Of a stretch of DNA of 64,000 nt, positions 42,580-50,598 are shown in pieces. The stretch comes from a virus. The translations under genes were made by a program, and so were the position numbers. The notes beneath the pieces are model-generated. The model saw only the letters and a list, made by a program, of their open reading frames with translations. It ran no database searches and was not told the DNA's origin. How positions within the stretch are numbered: the stretch's first letter is position 1; the number at the start of each line of letters is the position of its first letter. The DNA is taken from IMG/VR virus record IMGVR_UViG_3300046168_000070, positions 1 to 64,000 of that record; one strand, given 5' to 3'.

Positions 42580-42608
42580 TTGACATTTTAATACTTTTAA
42601 AATATAAT
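42580..42608 (+). promoter_or_regulatory. Class A promoter, leaderless geometry
   Basis: TTGACA (42580-42585), 17-nt spacer, TATAAT (42603-42608), 8 nt to ATG 42617. Confidence 0.85.
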
Positions 42609-42616
42609 CTATATAT

Positions 42617-42820
42617 ATGAAAATTGAAAACAACTCAAACTCTACTAAAAGAGGAAGAAAAAAAGGCTCTACATCTTTCACTCATTTAACTTATAAAGAC
42701 TTAGGTAAATTTGTTGGCGCCGAAACTTTGGTTCCTGTTCATAAGTCGTGGCTAGAACAATTAGGTTTTGATATCTATACTAAAGAACAAATCGAAAAGT
42801 ACACTCAAAAAAAGCTTTAA
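42617..42820 (+). CDS. 67-aa basic protein with AT-hook-like start
   Basis: An N-terminal TKRGRKKGSTSF resembles an AT-hook (RGRKKG) or the similar DNA-binding arm of phage regulators. A short helical domain follows (KSWLEQLGFDIYTKEQIEKY). Perfect class A promoter. A small early DNA-binding regulator is plausible. Confidence 0.6.
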   Translation: MKIENNSNSTKRGRKKGSTSFTHLTYKDLGKFVGAETLVPVHKSWLEQLGFDIYTKEQIEKYTQKKL

Positions 42821-42825
42821 TAATT

Positions 42826-42831
42826 GTGTAA
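42826..42831 (+). promoter_or_regulatory. Class B motif GTGTAA for lipoprotein gene
   Basis: TGTGTAAC ends 12 nt before ATG 42844. Confidence 0.55.
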
Positions 42832-42843
42832 CAAATACTTACA

Positions 42844-43263
42844 ATGTCTAAAATTTTACTTGCAACAATCTTTTTTTATTCAATTGGCTGCTCCAGTTCA
42901 ATCACAAAAATCCATAAAGGGCAAAATAATGAACTCGTCAGAGAATTCGACCCGCCGATCATCAGAGAAATTGGAGAAGCTGGAGACGCTCTTAAAGAGT
43001 CGGTCCCTGTGCGAGTAAAGCTTTATCACATGCCTTTAGTCAGTGGTAGCAGACTTAAAATGATCAACAAGTGGGATCAGCCCCCACACATATATGAATA
43101 TGATTATGCCGAAGAACAGTATGTCGAAAATTATGTAACTTTCGATGTCGAAAATATTGAAAAATCTCAATCAATGAATATAATTGATTATATTAACTCA
43201 AACATAAAAGATCCTTCAGGCTTTCAACAAAATCATAAAAAACGATTTTTACTAGGCCTTTGA
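42844..43263 (+). CDS. Predicted lipoprotein
   Basis: 139 residues. The signal peptide is MSKILLATIFFYSIGC with a lipobox (S-I-G-C, Cys16), followed by SSSITKIHKG. The mature part is beta/charged with no recognised domain. Lipid-anchored, outer or inner membrane. Phage lipoproteins often block superinfection or help spanin-type lysis; here this is only analogy. Class B motif 12 nt upstream. The next gene starts 1 nt after its stop. Confidence 0.7.
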   Translation: MSKILLATIFFYSIGCSSSITKIHKGQNNELVREFDPPIIREIGEAGDALKESVPVRVKLYHMPLVSGSRLKMINKWDQPPHIYEYDYAEEQYVENYVTFDVENIEKSQSMNIIDYINSNIKDPSGFQQNHKKRFLLGL

Positions 43264-43264
43264 T

Positions 43265-43747
43265 ATGGATAAAAACCCAACCCCATTCTCCGTGTTTCAA
43301 GATTTAGCAGAAAAAAAAGGATATAGACCTAAAAGAGCCACCACTTCTTTAAAAAAAGAAAATGTGCAATTTCTATTTCAAACGCCGACCCATAAAGATA
43401 TTGAGGTAGATTTAAAAACTAAAAAACGTTTTAAAAATAAATCTTTTGATAAATGGATTTGGATTGAATTTGCAGACAAGCATGGCAGAAAAGGATGGGT
43501 TTATGGTAGGGCGAAATTTATCGCTTTCGAAACAGCAGACTCTTTTATTCTAGTAAATAGATCTGAGCTTGCCGAATTTTTACAGAGAACAAATGTAGCT
43601 CGCTTTGATCTCCCTTTCGTAGATCAACCTTGGAAGGCTAAATATAGAGTCTTCAGAAGACCTCAGACAAAAGAAACTTTGACTCAAATCAAAACGCATG
43701 ATTTATTAAAATTAAAATCTGTACAAGTTTGGAAAAAATATGAGTAA
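43265..43747 (+). CDS. Phage endonuclease-like protein (PD-(D/E)XK candidate)
   Basis: 160 residues. The segment DIEVDLKTKKRFKNKSFDKW, then WIEFADKHGRKGWVYGRAKF (about 62-81), followed by IAFETADSFILVNRSELAEF, matches a family of small phage proteins with a nuclease-like core (D..E.K..W.E....G..GW..G.A..IAFE). I recognise the pattern but not an established name. It could cut or process DNA. Coupled with the next gene (8-nt overlap). Confidence 0.5.
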   Translation: MDKNPTPFSVFQDLAEKKGYRPKRATTSLKKENVQFLFQTPTHKDIEVDLKTKKRFKNKSFDKWIWIEFADKHGRKGWVYGRAKFIAFETADSFILVNRSELAEFLQRTNVARFDLPFVDQPWKAKYRVFRRPQTKETLTQIKTHDLLKLKSVQVWKKYE

Positions 43748-43913
43748 TTTATTAGAAGTCGCGCTTTTTAATGTGTGGCATTTTTTTGGAACTATTGTAT
43801 TAATTATTACTATTGGATTAGCAATATCATTACCAGTGAGTGTTTACTTTAGGAATAAACAGCTACAATCATCAAACTTATTAAAAATAATCAAATCAAA
43901 ACTATATGAATAA
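43740..43913 (+). CDS. 57-aa single-pass membrane protein
   Basis: Reads MSNLLEVALFNVWHFFGTIV and LIITIGLAISLPVSVYF, then a basic tail (RNKQ, KIIKSKLYE): one long membrane helix with a cytosolic basic end. It overlaps the upstream gene by 8 nt (ATGAGTAA) and the downstream gene by 8 nt (ATGAATAA), a repeated coupling pattern that supports its being real. Function unknown. Confidence 0.6.
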   Translation: MSNLLEVALFNVWHFFGTIVLIITIGLAISLPVSVYFRNKQLQSSNLLKIIKSKLYE

Positions 43914-44094
43914 TCAAGATAAATTCTATGTTGTAACACGAAATGGTCGTAGAGTAGAAGAGAAAGACTATTGGACTAAAGACAGAGCGCTTAAGAGAGC
44001 AGATTCTCTTATAACTACTTTAAAAAAATGGAAAGATAAAGACAGGAATAAAGTAGAAGTAGTAGAAACTGAAAAGCCTCATTTAATTAAGTGA
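43906..44094 (+). CDS. Unknown 62-aa basic protein
   Basis: Begins with a short strand FYVVTRNGRRVEEKDYWT followed by a Lys-rich helix DRALKRADSLITTLKKWKDK. No family recognised. Coupled to neighbours by ATGAATAA and GTGA overlaps. Small cytoplasmic protein, possibly nucleic-acid binding. Confidence 0.55.
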   Translation: MNNQDKFYVVTRNGRRVEEKDYWTKDRALKRADSLITTLKKWKDKDRNKVEVVETEKPHLIK

Positions 44095-44633
44095 TTGGCG
44101 AATTTGATCCGTCAAATTCTCAAAAAACATATCAGCATAAAGGATTTAAAATCTCCCCATCAACATTGTGGGTAGATAATTTCTTAAAAGATTTAAGAGA
44201 CCTAGACAAAGAATCCAGAAAGCTTATGTTTTGGGATCAGACTGATGGAGAATTATTTTTTAAATTAAAATCTTTCACAACAAAAGGTTTCAGCTTCAGC
44301 AAAAACAATAATAAAATGTATTGGTTATTCAATAAACCTCAAGACTTCAACAATGCGTGGACATTAGATGTATTTAATCCCCCAAACTCAGGCATTAACG
44401 GAATAGAATTTATTAGAGCTGTGCCTACATATTTTTATTTAGTGGATAAATTCAGAGAAATTTTTCAATGCAAAAAATTAAGAGCTTTTGTCGTTAATGA
44501 TAATGTTCAATCATTAAGAATGTGTCATACTCTAGTTAAAAAAGGTTATTTAGAGGTAGAGTGTGAGCTCAAAAATGAGGTTAATATTCTAGGAAAAGAC
44601 AGAGATTTAACTCTCTTTCTAAGATCAAACTAA
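44091..44633 (+). CDS. Unknown 180-aa protein, GTG start
   Basis: GTG 44091 overlaps the upstream TGA. The C-terminal half (NGIEFIRAVPTYFYLVDKF, then VVNDNVQSLRMCHTLVKKGY) has the arrangement of the second half of a GNAT-type acetyltransferase (N..S..m....GF), but the acetyl-CoA loop is not evident. Treated as unknown. In a closely packed operon with the resolvase-like gene. Confidence 0.5.
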   Translation: MIGEFDPSNSQKTYQHKGFKISPSTLWVDNFLKDLRDLDKESRKLMFWDQTDGELFFKLKSFTTKGFSFSKNNNKMYWLFNKPQDFNNAWTLDVFNPPNSGINGIEFIRAVPTYFYLVDKFREIFQCKKLRAFVVNDNVQSLRMCHTLVKKGYLEVECELKNEVNILGKDRDLTLFLRSN

Positions 44634-44640
44634 AAAAAAT

Positions 44641-45186
44641 ATGGAAATTATCGCTTTTATATCTATAATTATACTAATAGCAAGTTTATACTTTCAATCT
44701 CAATATAAAAACAACGTCAGTTTATTATCATCTGAAAATAAATTATTAAAAACTAGAGAGGATCAATTAAATACAACAATATCTGAACTTAACGCATCAT
44801 TAAAACGTGAACAAGAAATTATTCAAGAACGAAAAATTGAATTAGATAAAAAAGAGAAAGGTATAGTTTTAACTTTAAATGATTTAGAAATACAATTAGC
44901 TAAAGAAAAAGAAGCAAAAAAGAAAGTCACATCACAAAAAAAGAGTAGCGAAGTAAGGCTTGGCCATATCGCAGAAACTCTAGCTCCTTTCCTCGATCAA
45001 TTTGAATTCGATCCAGAAGCTTGTACATTTTTAGGAAAACCCATAGATTATATATCATTCGGCGAAGAAGAAATTACCTTTATAGAAGTAAAAAGCGGAA
45101 ACAGTCAATTAAACAATAATCAAAGAAGAGTAAGGGATTTAATCAAAGACAAAAAAGTAGGCTGGAAAGAAATTAGAATAAAATAA
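44641..45186 (+). CDS. Membrane-anchored Holliday-junction-resolvase-like nuclease
   Basis: 181 residues. An N-terminal membrane helix (IIAFISIIILIASLYF) is followed by a coiled coil (about 28-95, SELNASLKREQEIIQERKIE). The nuclease domain LGHIAETLAPFLDQFEFDPE, then IDYISFGEEEITFIEVKSGN, shows the D..ExK site of the archaeal-Hjc-like Endonuc_Holl family (about 138-152). Same architecture as bacterial proteins of that family. Role could be DNA processing at the membrane, perhaps cutting incoming or packaged DNA. Confidence 0.75.
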   Translation: MEIIAFISIIILIASLYFQSQYKNNVSLLSSENKLLKTREDQLNTTISELNASLKREQEIIQERKIELDKKEKGIVLTLNDLEIQLAKEKEAKKKVTSQKKSSEVRLGHIAETLAPFLDQFEFDPEACTFLGKPIDYISFGEEEITFIEVKSGNSQLNNNQRRVRDLIKDKKVGWKEIRIK

Positions 45187-45205
45187 ATTTAATTATAAAA
45201 AATAT

Positions 45206-45859
45206 ATGAAAACAAAAATCGTATCATTATTACTAGCCTTAGGGCTTACAACTAACGCCGCCTTTTCTGGCAACTCTGCGAAAGTAGGTTACGCATCTGA
45301 CTTCTTTTACAGAGGAGCTCAAAAGGCAGAACAATCAGTTCAATCTTCCGTAAAACTTGGTTCAGCGCTTGGAGGTGTGGATTTAAGCGCTCATGCTTGC
45401 ACGAACCAATCTGTTGATACAGGAGTAGATAGTTATAATCTTGGAGCAGGAGTAGGCAAATCTTTCTCGGACGGCTTGCTATCTGTTTATGCTGGAGTAA
45501 ATCATTTCGAAGATCGCCCTGGAGATGCTCTCTCTGAATTTCAGGTTAGAGTCTCTTCAAATGTAGCGCTAAATCCATCTGTTTCAGTCTATAGAGACTT
45601 TGATGAGTCTTTGTATACTGTAGAGCTAGGAGTAGGTCATTCTTTCGATCTGTCGATTGCCTCTCTCGACTTGTCAGCCGCAGTTGGTAATACAGATTTA
45701 ACAAACAGTACAGATCGAACATATTATGCCGCTGGAGCTGACATCTCCAAAAGTATTTCGGAAAATGCAGAATTCTCTGTCGGAGTAGATTATGTAGATG
45801 CAGATGACTTGGATGAGCGCGAATTTGTGTTCGGAACTGCTTTAACTGTTAAATTTTAA
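45206..45859 (+). CDS. Outer-membrane beta-barrel protein
   Basis: 217 residues. A signal peptide (MKTKIVSLLLALGLTTNAAF, then SGNS) is followed by alternating amphipathic strands (VGYASDFFYRGAQKAE, SYNLGAGVGKSFSDGLLSVYA) and a C-terminal strand ending in Phe (VFGTALTVKF), the BAM recognition mark. Similar in style to the TIGR02001-like/Gcw_chp barrels of Gram-negative bacteria. A phage-made barrel could mask a receptor or alter permeability. Base composition is somewhat richer in GC than its neighbours, which suggests recent gain from a host. Confidence 0.75.
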   Translation: MKTKIVSLLLALGLTTNAAFSGNSAKVGYASDFFYRGAQKAEQSVQSSVKLGSALGGVDLSAHACTNQSVDTGVDSYNLGAGVGKSFSDGLLSVYAGVNHFEDRPGDALSEFQVRVSSNVALNPSVSVYRDFDESLYTVELGVGHSFDLSIASLDLSAAVGNTDLTNSTDRTYYAAGADISKSISENAEFSVGVDYVDADDLDEREFVFGTALTVKF

Positions 45860-45864
45860 TTATT

Positions 45865-46107
45865 ATGAAAAATACGTTAGAAATAATCAAAACTTATGCT
45901 GGTGGAGTCACTAGCTTGTTATTAACGCTAATTGGGCTTCTTGTTGTCGCTCAAGTTGTATTCGGTACTGGAGCTCCAATTGATGTAATTGGAAACCTTC
46001 AAGAAGTAGTTACTGGATTTGTAGGACAAGGCGCAAGTCTTGCAGGAGTTATTACACTTTTGCTAATTGTTGCCTTATTCCAGAAATCTACAAGTCCTGA
46101 TAAGTAA
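45865..46107 (+). CDS. 80-aa two-helix membrane protein, holin-like
   Basis: Two hydrophobic segments (GGVTSLLLTLIGLLVVAQVV at about 14-33 and GASLAGVITLLLIVALF at about 57-73) are separated by a short loop with VIGNLQEVVTGF. The tail KSTSPDK is short and charged. The size and topology fit a class II holin or a small pore protein; no endolysin is next to it, so the role is uncertain. Last gene before a strong terminator; 5 nt after the barrel gene. Confidence 0.55.
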   Translation: MKNTLEIIKTYAGGVTSLLLTLIGLLVVAQVVFGTGAPIDVIGNLQEVVTGFVGQGASLAGVITLLLIVALFQKSTSPDK

Positions 46108-46135
46108 CAACTAACTCTTTATTGAGTTTAATTTA

Positions 46136-46157
46136 GGGGCGCTTTGCGCCCCTTTTT
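46136..46157 (+). terminator. Rho-independent terminator
   Basis: GGGGCG-CTTTG-CGCCCC followed by TTTTT. The stem is perfect and far richer in GC than the surrounding DNA. It ends the 42.6-46.1 kb operon. A small AACTC/GAGTT hairpin precedes it. Confidence 0.9.
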
Positions 46158-46181
46158 CATGGATTTTTATCTAAGTTAATA

Positions 46182-46187
46182 TATAAT
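46182..46187 (+). promoter_or_regulatory. TATAAT -10-like element before glycan operon
   Basis: TATAAT followed by 6 nt to ATG 46194, the class A spacing, but no recognisable TTGAC at -35. May be a weaker or activator-dependent promoter. Confidence 0.5.
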
Positions 46188-46193
46188 AATATA

Positions 46194-46949
46194 ATGTCAG
46201 ATTCAATAGCTATTCTAACTTCTTATTTTTCTAAAAAGAAACACCCAAATAGCCCAACTGATGCTTATGTCGTAGGAAGGGCTGCGGATGGTAAAGTGCA
46301 GAACAATGAAATTGAATACATTAAACCTTGGTATGAATCAGTTGATAAATTAAAATTAAAAGGTTTTATATTTCACGATAATCTTTCTGACGCTTTTGTT
46401 GAGCAATATACAACAGAAGATATAAAATTTATAAAAGTAGGAGACTTCGAATACTCAAATAATGATTATCGGTTTTTTTGTTTCAATGATTTTTTAAAAG
46501 AGAATAAATTTAATTACGTTTTTCATGCTGATGCTTCAGATGTAAAGGTTGTAAAGAACCCAGTGAACTTAATCAAGGATCATCCCGACATATCTTACTT
46601 CGCATGTAAAGACAGCATTAAGCTTAAGCATTTTGGCGATTATTTAAATGTTCATGACAAATTTAATTTCGAGGATAAAATGATGTTTATGCTAAACATT
46701 GATTCGTGGGATTTAATTAATATGGGAGTAGTTGGCGGAACTCATGAAGACATGTCTAACTTTTATTCTAAATTTGTAGAGGTTAGGGAATCTATGGGTG
46801 TTCCAGAATTTAATTCAGATATGTGGCTTTGCCAGTATTTACTTAGATCACAATTTAAAGATAAAAATTTTATTATGGGCGAACCTGTTTGTAGTGAATT
46901 TAAACAATACCAAAATGAAAGAGAAGATGTCTACTTTATCCACAAGTAA
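46194..46949 (+). CDS. Putative glycosyltransferase (first gene of glycan operon)
   Basis: 251 residues with a GT-A-like layout: SIAILTSYFSKKKHPNSPTD at the start, FIFHDNLSDAFVEQYT, and a DxD-like motif in YVFHADASDVKVVKNP (about 110-125). Then INMGVVGGTHEDMSNFYSKF and FNSDMWLCQYLL, which resemble small sugar transferases that act on surface glycans. The exact family and substrate are not recognised. It lies under the TATAAT element and just after a terminator, so it heads the operon. Confidence 0.6.
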   Translation: MSDSIAILTSYFSKKKHPNSPTDAYVVGRAADGKVQNNEIEYIKPWYESVDKLKLKGFIFHDNLSDAFVEQYTTEDIKFIKVGDFEYSNNDYRFFCFNDFLKENKFNYVFHADASDVKVVKNPVNLIKDHPDISYFACKDSIKLKHFGDYLNVHDKFNFEDKMMFMLNIDSWDLINMGVVGGTHEDMSNFYSKFVEVRESMGVPEFNSDMWLCQYLLRSQFKDKNFIMGEPVCSEFKQYQNEREDVYFIHK

Positions 46950-47583
46950 AATATTAGTGTGCATTTATACTTGCGCACAAGACGCTGAATCTGTCGCAGA
47001 ATTAAAGGACACGGATTGGTTTAAAGATGTGTCTTCTAGAGATAATTTTGAAATTATTGAAGTTCTGGCAGATCCCTCAATCAAAGAAGAGTATTCTTTT
47101 AAAAATAATATTTTAACTTTAAAAACTGAAGAATCTTACGATAATCTATGTATGAAAACATATAACATGATAGATGCATGCAGCAAACTCTTTGATTTTG
47201 ATCATTTACTTAAAATAGATAGTAATATAATTAAAAATCGCCATAATAAAACTAGCATGTTGTTTTCTTTTGAGTATTTTTTGAAAAAATTTTATAACGA
47301 AGGAGTTTTTGGTGAATATAATGGGTTGACTCCAATTCAAGGAAATACTGTCGAACAATTTAGAAATTGGGCTTCATCAAAAAAACTCTTTGTTATGCCA
47401 GAAGTTTTAATCTCTGAAATAGGAGAAAGCAAATGGGCTACGAACTATTGGGCTGGTGGTTGTTATTGTTTAGGGCAAAAATCTATACAAAAAGTTATTG
47501 CTCAAAAAAAATTATTTCAAAAATTTAAAAACTTAATGGGGGGCTGCGAGGACATGGCTGTCGCCTCAGCTTTAATAGGATAA
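46927..47583 (+). CDS. Putative glycosyltransferase, GT31-like or similar
   Basis: 218 residues from ATG 46927 (MSTLSTSKILVCIYTCAQ); the frame reaches upstream to 46798, but there it shadows the previous gene. ILVCIYTCAQDAESV is the first strand, LLKIDSNIIKNRH contains a D-x-N/DxD-like site (about 94), and ATNYWAGGCYCLGQKSI, then GGCEDMAVASAL is a typical acceptor/catalytic end (ED of ExD). Suggests an inverting GT-A enzyme. Overlaps the gene before by 23 nt. Confidence 0.6.
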   Translation: MSTLSTSKILVCIYTCAQDAESVAELKDTDWFKDVSSRDNFEIIEVLADPSIKEEYSFKNNILTLKTEESYDNLCMKTYNMIDACSKLFDFDHLLKIDSNIIKNRHNKTSMLFSFEYFLKKFYNEGVFGEYNGLTPIQGNTVEQFRNWASSKKLFVMPEVLISEIGESKWATNYWAGGCYCLGQKSIQKVIAQKKLFQKFKNLMGGCEDMAVASALIG

Positions 47584-47584
47584 C

Positions 47585-48223
47585 ATGAAACTTATAAACC
47601 ATTGTTATTATATAAATCTTGATCACAGAACTGATAGGAATCAAGTGATGAAAGATAAGGTAATGCCTTTTTTCGGTTTCTCTAAGGAAGAGTATACTAG
47701 ATTTTCTGGAGTAAATACTTCGCACGAAAAAACTCTCTCTTCGAGGAGTGTTGGTTGCGCAAAGTCTCATCTAGGAGTGCTCGAAGAGGCTATAGCAAAA
47801 AACTATAATTATGTATTAATTTTAGAAGACGACTTTTATCCTTTGGTAGATTCTTTTGAATTTAATTCCAGGTGGAATTATTTCACTGAAAACTTTGCAG
47901 ATTTTAACTTATGTCAAATAAGCTATAATAATATAAAACCAGCCATCCAACTCGATGACTCAGGTTTAGTTTACTTTTGCGACAATTCTCAGACTGCATC
48001 CGCTTATATTATAAAAATTAATTTTGCAAAAAAAATTATAACTCACATCAAAGAGTCTATCGAGCAACTCTCCAAAGAAGGTTGTCATTCCTTATTTGCA
48101 TACGATCAAGCCTGGAAGAAATTTCAAACACAAGATAATAAATGGTTTCAATTAAAAAGATGCGGCTATCAGCGCGCAGATTATAGTGACTTAGAAAAAA
48201 GGTTCGTAAATTACCAATGTTAA
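47585..48223 (+). CDS. Glycosyltransferase family 25 (LPS-type)
   Basis: 212 residues. NHCYYINLDHRTDRNQVMKD (about 5-24), VGCAKSHLGVLEEAI (about 56-70) and YVLILEDDFYPLVD (about 77-90, catalytic EDD) are the classic GT25 blocks of LPS beta-galactosyltransferases. The end has AYDQAWKKF. Probably adds a hexose to a surface or virion glycan. One base after the previous stop; the last 7 nt overlap the next gene. Confidence 0.8.
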   Translation: MKLINHCYYINLDHRTDRNQVMKDKVMPFFGFSKEEYTRFSGVNTSHEKTLSSRSVGCAKSHLGVLEEAIAKNYNYVLILEDDFYPLVDSFEFNSRWNYFTENFADFNLCQISYNNIKPAIQLDDSGLVYFCDNSQTASAYIIKINFAKKIITHIKESIEQLSKEGCHSLFAYDQAWKKFQTQDNKWFQLKRCGYQRADYSDLEKRFVNYQC

Positions 48224-48840
48224 TAAAATTCAAAGATATAGTAGCTAAATACGGAAAGCCAAAAGGGATCATCCATATTGGCGCTCACAAAATGGAAGAG
48301 CGCGAAGATTATCTAGCGAGTGGCATTAAGGACATTATATGGATCGAAGCCAACCCTGAACTTGTTAAGCGCAATCAATCATTAACATCTCCTCTGGAAA
48401 GTGTTTTTGGATGTGCGGTCTCAGATGTAGATAATAAAATTTACGATTTCAATATAACTAATAATGGAGAATCTAGCTCAATACTAGATCTGGATTTACA
48501 CAAAACCCATCATCCGCATATACATGTGACTGAAACCATAAAAGTGAAATCAAGCAGAATCGACACTTTAATTAAAGAGAACTCTATTAACATTCAAGAT
48601 TATGATTTTGTTAATATCGATATCCAAGGCGCGGAACTTTTAGCATTAAAAGGTTTCGGTGATTGCTTGCGATCAGTCAAATATATTTACACAGAAGTAA
48701 ATACTAATTTTTTGTATAAAGATTGTGCGTTGGTTTCGCAAATAGATGAATATTTAGAAAAGTATGAATTTAAACGAGTTGCAACAGCAATGACTAAATA
48801 CGAATGGGGGGATGCTTTGTACATAAAACAAAATGATTAA
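48217..48840 (+). CDS. FkbM-family methyltransferase
   Basis: 207 residues. SAM motif I is GIIHIGAHKMEEREDY (about 18-33), followed by IIWIEANPELVKRN (about 40-53, acidic binding of ribose). VKSSRIDTLIKE and YDFVNIDIQGAELLALKGFG (about 125-144) are the FkbM core. It O-methylates a sugar or similar. Coupled to neighbours by short overlaps (8 nt with the next gene). Confidence 0.82.
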   Translation: MLIKFKDIVAKYGKPKGIIHIGAHKMEEREDYLASGIKDIIWIEANPELVKRNQSLTSPLESVFGCAVSDVDNKIYDFNITNNGESSSILDLDLHKTHHPHIHVTETIKVKSSRIDTLIKENSINIQDYDFVNIDIQGAELLALKGFGDCLRSVKYIYTEVNTNFLYKDCALVSQIDEYLEKYEFKRVATAMTKYEWGDALYIKQND

Positions 48841-49675
48841 TCTTTGCTATAATCATTGCTCTATGGGCCCACAAAAAGTCTATAATAACCTACAAAAAGG
48901 TTTAGAATCCTTGGGGGTTAATTATTCTCACAATGATCCGAACCCAAAAAATGGGTTTGTTACAGTATTTTTAAATAAACACAATTCTATTCAATCGAAT
49001 CTAATAAACAATTCTTTTGTAGGGCCAAACATCTGTGTTCTACCTATTGATGACAGGATAATGATGGAACAGAAATATCAAAAAACTATCGTCCCCTCCA
49101 AATGGGTTAAAAATCTTTATTCAAAATGGATACCAGCAGAGAAAATATGCACTTGGGCGGTTGGTATAGATACCGACCTTTTTTCTGACAAATCTAATAA
49201 TGAAAAAACTAACGACTGTTTAATTTATTTCAAAAGAAGAAGTTCTGAAGAATTAAATATAATCAAAAATTTTTTAAAAGAAAAAAAACAATCTTTTGTT
49301 CTTGTGGAATACGGGAAATATAATGAGGCTCAATTTATAGACGTTATTACAAAAAGCAAATATGGAATAATTTTAGACAACACAGAAAGTCAGGGTATAG
49401 CAATTCAAGAAATGATGAGTTGTAATTTACCACTTTTAGTTTGGGATGTAACTCATTGGGTTGATAGAGGTGAAAAATACAAGATTAAGGCAACCTCAAT
49501 ACCTTACTGGGACGAAAGATGTGGTATTAATTTTGACAATGGCGAAGATTTAGAAAAAGCTTATAATGACTTAACCGAGAATCTGTCAAATTATAAACCA
49601 AGGGAATATGTGATGGAAAATTTATCAATAGAGAAAGCTACAAATAATATTTTAACAATAATGAACTTATTATGA
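48833..49675 (+). CDS. Putative GT-B glycosyltransferase
   Basis: 280 residues. An N-lobe with GPQKVYNNLQKGLESLGVNY and a GPNICVLPIDDR segment, then a linker IVPSKWVKNLYSKWIPAEKI and a C-lobe with KSKYGIILDNTESQGIAIQE (about 180-199), the E-x7-E-like region. Short for GT4. Substrate unknown. Overlaps the SDR gene by 4 nt (ATGA). Confidence 0.65.
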   Translation: MINLCYNHCSMGPQKVYNNLQKGLESLGVNYSHNDPNPKNGFVTVFLNKHNSIQSNLINNSFVGPNICVLPIDDRIMMEQKYQKTIVPSKWVKNLYSKWIPAEKICTWAVGIDTDLFSDKSNNEKTNDCLIYFKRRSSEELNIIKNFLKEKKQSFVLVEYGKYNEAQFIDVITKSKYGIILDNTESQGIAIQEMMSCNLPLLVWDVTHWVDRGEKYKIKATSIPYWDERCGINFDNGEDLEKAYNDLTENLSNYKPREYVMENLSIEKATNNILTIMNLL

Positions 49676-50598
49676 AGAATGTTTTAATAACAGGTATAAA
49701 CGGTTTTGTTGGGTCTTCGATAGCCAAACGAGAATTAGAAAGAGGTAACAATGTAATTGGAATCGTTAGGGATATCAACAGAAAGAGCCAAAAAGATATC
49801 TTAGATAAATGTACTATTATATATGGCGATATAACTAATACGCAACTCATTGATAGGGTTATTGCCGATTATGAGGTTGATTTAATCTATCACCTAGCTG
49901 CAATGTCAATTGTTAAGATTGCTGATAAGAATCCATTAAATTGTTATATGAGTAATGTCATAGGTACGATTAATATATTGGATGGAGTCAGAAAGATTAA
50001 TCCTTTAATTAAAGTGGTTATGGCTTCATCTGATAAAGCTTATGGTACTCACGATAAATTACCGTATACCGAGGATATGAAATTACAGCCAGATGACCCA
50101 TACTCAACATCCAAAGCATGTTCTGACTTAATCGCACAATCCTACAACAAAACATATAACTTAAACGTGAATGTGATTAGATGTGCTAACATCTACGGCC
50201 CTAGAGATATGAACTTATCTAGGATTATACCAAACACGATTAGAAATATTAAGAACGGAACGAAGCCTAGGATTTATTCTGGGGTATTAGAATTCAAACG
50301 TGAATTTGTTTTCATTGAAGATGTAGTTGACGCTTACCTATTAATGGCTGATAACGGTGTTCCAGGTGAGATTTACAATATTGGTGATTGTGAATTCTAT
50401 ACGATTCAAGAAGTAGTAGAAATTATCTCAGAAATAATGGAATATAAAGGTGGGTATGAAATTGCTGATAAGGACTTTATTGAGATTCCATTCCAATATA
50501 TGTCGGCTGATAAATTAAAAGGCTTAGGCTGGACTAAGACTCACACATTCAAAGAAGGTCTAAGTAAGACTATTGAATGGTATAAAGCGAGGTTATAA
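49672..50598 (+). CDS. NAD-dependent sugar epimerase/dehydratase (extended SDR)
   Basis: 308 residues. Rossmann GINGFVG (about 8-14), catalytic YSTSK (about 144-148) and ASSDKAYGTHDKLPYTED (about 119-136). The SDK element is like that in CDP-glucose/GDP-mannose 4,6-dehydratases and PseB/WbjB-type enzymes. Which NDP-sugar it uses is not clear. Part of a patch (49.7-51.5 kb) with richer GGT/GTT codon use than the flanking AT-rich genes, suggesting a separate origin. Confidence 0.78.
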   Translation: MKNVLITGINGFVGSSIAKRELERGNNVIGIVRDINRKSQKDILDKCTIIYGDITNTQLIDRVIADYEVDLIYHLAAMSIVKIADKNPLNCYMSNVIGTINILDGVRKINPLIKVVMASSDKAYGTHDKLPYTEDMKLQPDDPYSTSKACSDLIAQSYNKTYNLNVNVIRCANIYGPRDMNLSRIIPNTIRNIKNGTKPRIYSGVLEFKREFVFIEDVVDAYLLMADNGVPGEIYNIGDCEFYTIQEVVEIISEIMEYKGGYEIADKDFIEIPFQYMSADKLKGLGWTKTHTFKEGLSKTIEWYKARL

